Made by a program: the position numbers and the translations under genes | The notes under the pieces: model-generated | Told to the model about the DNA's origin: nothing | Databases searched by the model: none | Seen by the model: the letters and a program-made list of their open reading frames with translations, nothing else | In this document: one piece after another, positions 14,042 to 16,973 of the stretch | Numbering within the stretch: the first letter of the stretch is position 1 | Layout: each line of letters opens with the position of its first letter | Assembly: GCA_963644855.1 (NCBI GenBank) | Contig: CAVIQL010000040.1 | Location: 1 to 16,973, forward strand | Direction of reading: 5' to 3' | DNA length: 16,973 nucleotides | From: UBA6398 sp963644855 | Lineage (GTDB): Bacteria > Bacteroidota > Bacteroidia > Bacteroidales > Bacteroidaceae

Positions 14042-15501
14042 GACAGATTTAGTTTTTTTACACTATACCAAACGGAGAAAGCTATAAGTATTGCGCCCAA
14101 AATGTATTGCACCAATCCATATCCCGAAACAAACGTGAAAAAAGCAAGAGCCACCATTCCTCCCTGCACAATGATTATACGCAAAGAACTTCGGGAGACA
14201 GAAAAATTATATATGCGCTTATACACCACACCGACCATCACAAGGTCGAAGACATACGACACAGTCAATGCCATTCCCGCACCGTCGAGTTTGTAGAACT
14301 TATATCCAACAACAACTGCTATGACAAAAAACAAATCATAAGCAAGCTCCATAATCAAATACGTCATCGAGTCGCCCTTTGCAAGCGGAATATATTCTAT
14401 CGGAGCTATTATCGCTTTGACAAACAAGTAGCCCGTGGCGCCGATACACATTCCTATCGCGCCCTTGAACTCGCTACTATAAAGCAATGATATTACCAGG
14501 GGCAAAAACATTAGCAATGTTATCAACATTGGCGCCATAAGCAACACACACACGTCAATCTGTTTCGACACCACTTGGTTTCTTTCGCTGCAATCATTGC
14601 CTACGGCAGAAAGGCGTGGGAAATAATCAGCATCCATTGCCACAAAAACAATACGGGTATATGTAACGCAAAGCACAAACCCCGAAGCATACAGCCCGAC
14701 ATCGCCCATTGAAGATTGGGAAATAAACATTCTTACAAGCATCTCTGCGCCTGTACCAGCAAAGCCCGCCACTACATAAGACACACCTATTGCCAGCAAA
14801 GCTCTGCCTGCTACAAGATGAACGCGAGAGAATATTCCGCGACTCCAAGGGTAAAGACGATGAGTTACTACAAACGCCGAACTTGCAAGGATTGCCGACC
14901 CGGCAAGCAAAGCCCAAGGAATGCCGTTGATGCCGCACAATATGTAAAGAAGCACTGTTATGACGAGAGAGAGAAAGGTTGCAATGGCAGAAACCGAAGC
15001 TAATTGTTTTATGTTGCGCGTACCTTTTAATATTGCCACTTCACCTCCGTAAATCGACATGCAAAGAATTACGGGAGAGACATAAGCAAGAAAATTGTTT
15101 GGGATATTGCCAGCAAAAAAGTATTTGTTTATCGGGGCTGAAAGAAGCGCACAAACTGCAGCTCCGAGTATTCCCAGCATCACGCTCCACAATCTCACGG
15201 TGCCGATAAACATTCTCAAGCGTTGCGCATCGGCATGTTCGGCAGATATAGCTCTTACTCCGCTGATTGGAATGCCGAGGTTGGTGAGCGCGCTGAACAT
15301 ATCGGTAGTACGATTGAGCACATCGGTGATGCCCATTCCTATTCTTCCGATGAATATGGCCGCACATTTGTTGCGTATTACCGACATAAGCACCTGCAAC
15401 ACCTGCACACTGCCGAAAATACCGGTATATTTCAGTATTTTGCCGTAGGTGCTTGCAAAGGCATTGCTTTGTTGCGCGCTATTTGTATTATCGTTTGCCA
15501 T
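13993..15501 (-). CDS. Polysaccharide flippase, Wzx/O-antigen translocase type
   Basis: A 502-residue integral inner-membrane protein of the MOP/MATE-like superfamily with about 12-14 hydrophobic segments, such as 105-121, 175-195, 201-216, 240-253, 331-349 and 455-485. It should flip an undecaprenyl-linked oligosaccharide from the cytoplasmic to the periplasmic face. MDADYFPRLSA near 300 matches a motif common in Bacteroidota O-antigen translocases. The C terminus is basic (KKLNLSWKS, RKKKVGK), as expected for a cytoplasmic tail. It is followed by an overlapping glycosyltransferase gene, so the pair probably serves one glycan, though no larger polysaccharide cluster is seen here. The ATG at 15501 lies 9 nt after a -7 box at 15511-15519. 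LPS versus capsule cannot be decided. Confidence 0.88.
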   Translation of the reverse strand: MANDNTNSAQQSNAFASTYGKILKYTGIFGSVQVLQVLMSVIRNKCAAIFIGRIGMGITDVLNRTTDMFSALTNLGIPISGVRAISAEHADAQRLRMFIGTVRLWSVMLGILGAAVCALLSAPINKYFFAGNIPNNFLAYVSPVILCMSIYGGEVAILKGTRNIKQLASVSAIATFLSLVITVLLYILCGINGIPWALLAGSAILASSAFVVTHRLYPWSRGIFSRVHLVAGRALLAIGVSYVVAGFAGTGAEMLVRMFISQSSMGDVGLYASGFVLCVTYTRIVFVAMDADYFPRLSAVGNDCSERNQVVSKQIDVCVLLMAPMLITLLMFLPLVISLLYSSEFKGAIGMCIGATGYLFVKAIIAPIEYIPLAKGDSMTYLIMELAYDLFFVIAVVVGYKFYKLDGAGMALTVSYVFDLVMVGVVYKRIYNFSVSRSSLRIIIVQGGMVALAFFTFVSGYGLVQYILGAILIAFSVWYSVKKLNLSWKSINQMLRKKKVGK

Positions 15502-15510
15502 TATTGATAT

Positions 15511-15519
15511 GCAAAGATA
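15511..15519 (-). promoter_or_regulatory. -7 promoter box of the flippase-glycosyltransferase pair
   Basis: On the minus strand the sequence is TATCTTTGC, matching the -7 consensus. A TTTG lies 25 nt further upstream, longer than the usual 19-20, so the -33 contact is uncertain. The leader would be only a few nucleotides. This suggests the pair is transcribed apart from the corA gene, whose stop is about 50 bp upstream. Confidence 0.55.
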
Positions 15520-15569
15520 ATGCTTTTTGGCACTTGTGCTCCGGCAAAGGCGCGCAATCTTGCGGGGAT

Positions 15570-16496
15570 TTAGATCCAGGTTTTCTTTCTAAACCACCAT
15601 ACAAAGAGAATGGTAATCACTACCGAAATGCCAAACACTATGGGAAAGCCGAAATCAAAGTTCTCCATGCCGTTGATAAGGTTCATTCCGAAAAGACTTG
15701 CTATCAATGTGGGGAACATGAGGATAATCGAAACCGAAGTAAGGCTTTTCATCACGCTGCTCATATTGTTGTTGATGATGCTTGCGTAGGTGTCCATCGT
15801 GGAGTCGAGAATGTTTGAATAGATATTGGTCATTTCTCTCGCCTGACTCATCTCGATGTTCACGTCTTCAATAAGGTCGGCATCGAGTTCGTCTATGGGC
15901 AATTTGAATTTCAGTTTCGACAAAAGCATTTCGTTGCCTCTGATAGATGTGGCAAAATACGTCAGACTGTCTTGCAGACGTGAGAGTCCCACGAGGTCTT
16001 CGTTGTCGATTTTGCGGTCAAGATTGAGTTTCGACTCCTCGATGAGCGTATTGATTTGTTTCAGTCGTTTGAGATACCATACCGAAGACGAGAGAAACAG
16101 GCGAAACACAAGGTCAACATTGTCGGTAAAGCCCACGTTTCGCTTTTGCTGATAGGCAATAAAGTCGATCATCATATTGGTTTCGAAGTTGCAAATCGTT
16201 ACACACACGTCCTTGTTTATTATTATACCCAAAGGGATTGTGGTATGCGGAGTATGCGAACGCACTTCTCTCACGTAGGGTATGCGAAGAATGATAAGTA
16301 TCCAGCCGTCCTCGTATTCATAACGCGAGCGCTCGTCCTTGTCTCGAATGTCCTCAATAAAATATTCGGGAATCTTCAAATCGTCTATCATAAAAGAGAT
16401 ATCCTCTTCATTGGGACACGTAACTTGTGTCCAACAAGCGGGCTGCCAAGTTTCCACAGTGCGCAGTCCATTGTTAATGTTCCAGTAAGTTCGCAT
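15570..16496 (-). CDS. corA: CorA-family magnesium/divalent metal ion transporter
   Basis: A 308-residue member of the CorA channel family, which lets Mg2+ (or sometimes Co2+, Ni2+ or Zn2+) into the cytoplasm as a homopentamer. The N-terminal two thirds form the cytoplasmic funnel domain (about 1-235), with a long charged stalk helix. Two transmembrane helices close the protein: SIILMFPTLIASLFGMN, ending in the selectivity motif GMN at Gly270-Met271-Asn272, and FPIVFGISVVITILFVWWF. The residue before GMN is Phe, where Tyr is most common. The C terminus is short and basic (RKKTWI), as in the family. It is a single-gene unit, with its own -7 box at 16672-16680 and a leader of about 170 nt containing an inverted repeat over the ribosome-binding region. 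Metal specificity cannot be told from sequence. Confidence 0.93.
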   Translation of the reverse strand: MRTYWNINNGLRTVETWQPACWTQVTCPNEEDISFMIDDLKIPEYFIEDIRDKDERSRYEYEDGWILIILRIPYVREVRSHTPHTTIPLGIIINKDVCVTICNFETNMMIDFIAYQQKRNVGFTDNVDLVFRLFLSSSVWYLKRLKQINTLIEESKLNLDRKIDNEDLVGLSRLQDSLTYFATSIRGNEMLLSKLKFKLPIDELDADLIEDVNIEMSQAREMTNIYSNILDSTMDTYASIINNNMSSVMKSLTSVSIILMFPTLIASLFGMNLINGMENFDFGFPIVFGISVVITILFVWWFRKKTWI

Positions 16497-16499
16497 AAT

Positions 16500-16533
16500 C
16501 TTTACTCCACTAAAAAAGCCGGCAGGAGTAAAG
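16500..16533 (-). promoter_or_regulatory. Inverted repeat over the corA ribosome-binding region
   Basis: On the minus strand CTTTACTCC (16533-16525) can pair perfectly with GGAGTAAAG (16508-16500), 16 nt apart. The right arm contains GGAG, 8 nt before the corA ATG, so pairing would hide the Shine-Dalgarno-like site. The same left arm lies within a competing small stem, AAGCC with GGCTT (16537-16533 with 16519-16515), followed by TTTT, which looks like a weak terminator. The two structures share bases and cannot form together. A switch that responds to metal is an inference; no known riboswitch class is recognised. Confidence 0.4.
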
Positions 16534-16671
16534 GCTTCAGCACATCTCCCGTCGCTTCAACGTTTGTTTTCCGCGTGATAGTCGTCCATATTGAATTTTT
16601 GCCCGAGACAGCCGGAACCTCTTCTGGTGATTCTTTCGTCCCAATACGGCAGTTAATTTTGATTTCTACGT

Positions 16672-16680
16672 GCAAAAATA
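16672..16680 (-). promoter_or_regulatory. -7 promoter box of corA
   Basis: On the minus strand the sequence is TATTTTTGC, matching TAnnTTTG. A TTTG lies upstream at a shorter spacing (14 nt) than usual. Transcription from here would give a leader of about 170 nt, long enough to fold. Confidence 0.5.
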
Positions 16681-16812
16681 GGCATTTATTTCGACAAACG
16701 CTGCCTATCGCCCCACTTTTCAAGCAAAAGATACGGCTCTTTCCCCATTTTCAAGCCACACAAACGCTTCCCCAACGCCGTATGACGGTAGTTGCAAGTA
16801 TGTCGTAGCAAA

Positions 16813-16973
16813 GACACCATGGTGTCCTGATAAAGAGACCACGGTGTCTTGACAAAGAGACCACGGTGTCTTGACAAAGAGACCACGGTGTCTTGACAAA
16901 GAGACCATGGTGTCTTGACAAAGAGACCACGGTGTCTTGGCAAAGAGACCACGGTGTCTTGGCAAAGAGACCA
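16813..16973. repeat. Tandem array B: seven 22-bp units plus a partial one, running off the window
   Basis: Units start at 16813, 16835, 16857, 16879, 16901, 16923 and 16945, with an eighth cut by the window edge at 16967. The typical unit is GAGACCACGGTGTC followed by TTGACAAA. The first unit differs: its core GACACCATGGTGTC is a perfect 14-bp palindrome, and it has CTG for TTG. The core of the other units is the reverse complement of the core in array A, while the spacer TTGRCAAA has the same orientation in both arrays. Each unit except the first carries GAGACC. The right end is not seen, so the true length is unknown. Confidence 0.92.

Larger units (their letters stand above)
16497..16812. 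other. corA leader and upstream intergenic region
   Basis: No gene is seen. The stretch holds the corA leader with its inverted repeat (16500-16533), the -7 box (16672-16680), and then about 130 bp of unremarkable sequence up to the start of array B. The region from 16700 to 16800 shows nothing I can name. Confidence 0.5.

Noticed and set aside
16568..16660. Known Mg2+ riboswitch (M-box or ykoK type) in the corA leader
   Set aside because: None of the conserved helices or loop motifs of those classes is recognisable; only the simple inverted repeat near the start codon is supported.
16686..16965. Small proteins on the minus strand of array B
   Set aside because: Same reason as for array A: two open frames read the same repeat, and they run out into noncoding sequence.

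Overview
This window comes from a member of the Bacteroidota, most likely order Bacteroidales and Prevotella-like. Four things point that way. Most transcription units carry the Bacteroidota -7 box (TAnnTTTG, usually TACCTTTGC or similar) instead of a sigma70 -10 box. There are no strong Shine-Dalgarno sites. The glutamine synthetase is type III. There is also a Bacteroidales-type serine palmitoyltransferase and a secreted protein with a C-terminal tail like those in type IX secretion (T9SS) cargo. No rRNA, tRNA, insertion sequence or CRISPR array was seen.

Layout, left to right. (1) 1-382: a perfect 22-bp hairpin, then a promoter. (2) 383-1435: a secreted protein of unknown function with an Asp-box motif and a Gly-rich linker. 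(3) 1868-10028: a nitrogen-assimilation operon on the + strand, gltB-gltD-glnN (glutamate synthase large and small subunits and type III glutamine synthetase), closed by a strong terminator. (4) 10219-10462: a tandem array of eleven 22/23-bp units (array A) between two convergent terminators. (5) 10536-11549 (-) and 11712-12899 (+): a divergent pair, a diacylglycerol/sphingosine-kinase-family lipid kinase and a serine palmitoyltransferase-like enzyme, suggesting lipid or sphingolipid metabolism. (6) 12981-13043: three tandem 21-bp units that overlap the end of the next gene. (7) 13013-15501 (-): a two-gene unit with a Wzx-type flippase and an overlapping family 2 glycosyltransferase, for surface polysaccharide. 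(8) 15570-16496 (-): a CorA-type metal ion transporter with a structured leader. (9) 16813 to the window end: a second 22-bp tandem array (array B).

The genes work in separate modules. GlnN and GltBD together form the GS-GOGAT cycle, which turns ammonium and 2-oxoglutarate into glutamate and glutamine. The lipid pair and the polysaccharide pair both act on the cell envelope. The genes look like ordinary chromosomal housekeeping and accessory genes.

The least explained material is the set of short repeats. One family has a 13-bp core like AATRTCCGATATT plus an 8-bp A/T-rich spacer. It occurs as an inverted pair at 4-62 and as a direct triplet at 12981-13043. The other has a 14-bp core like GACACCATGGTCTC plus the spacer TTGRYAAA, and forms arrays A and B. 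In array B the core is inverted while the spacer keeps its orientation. Both families share the plan of an imperfect palindrome followed by an 8-bp spacer. No function can be assigned from sequence alone.
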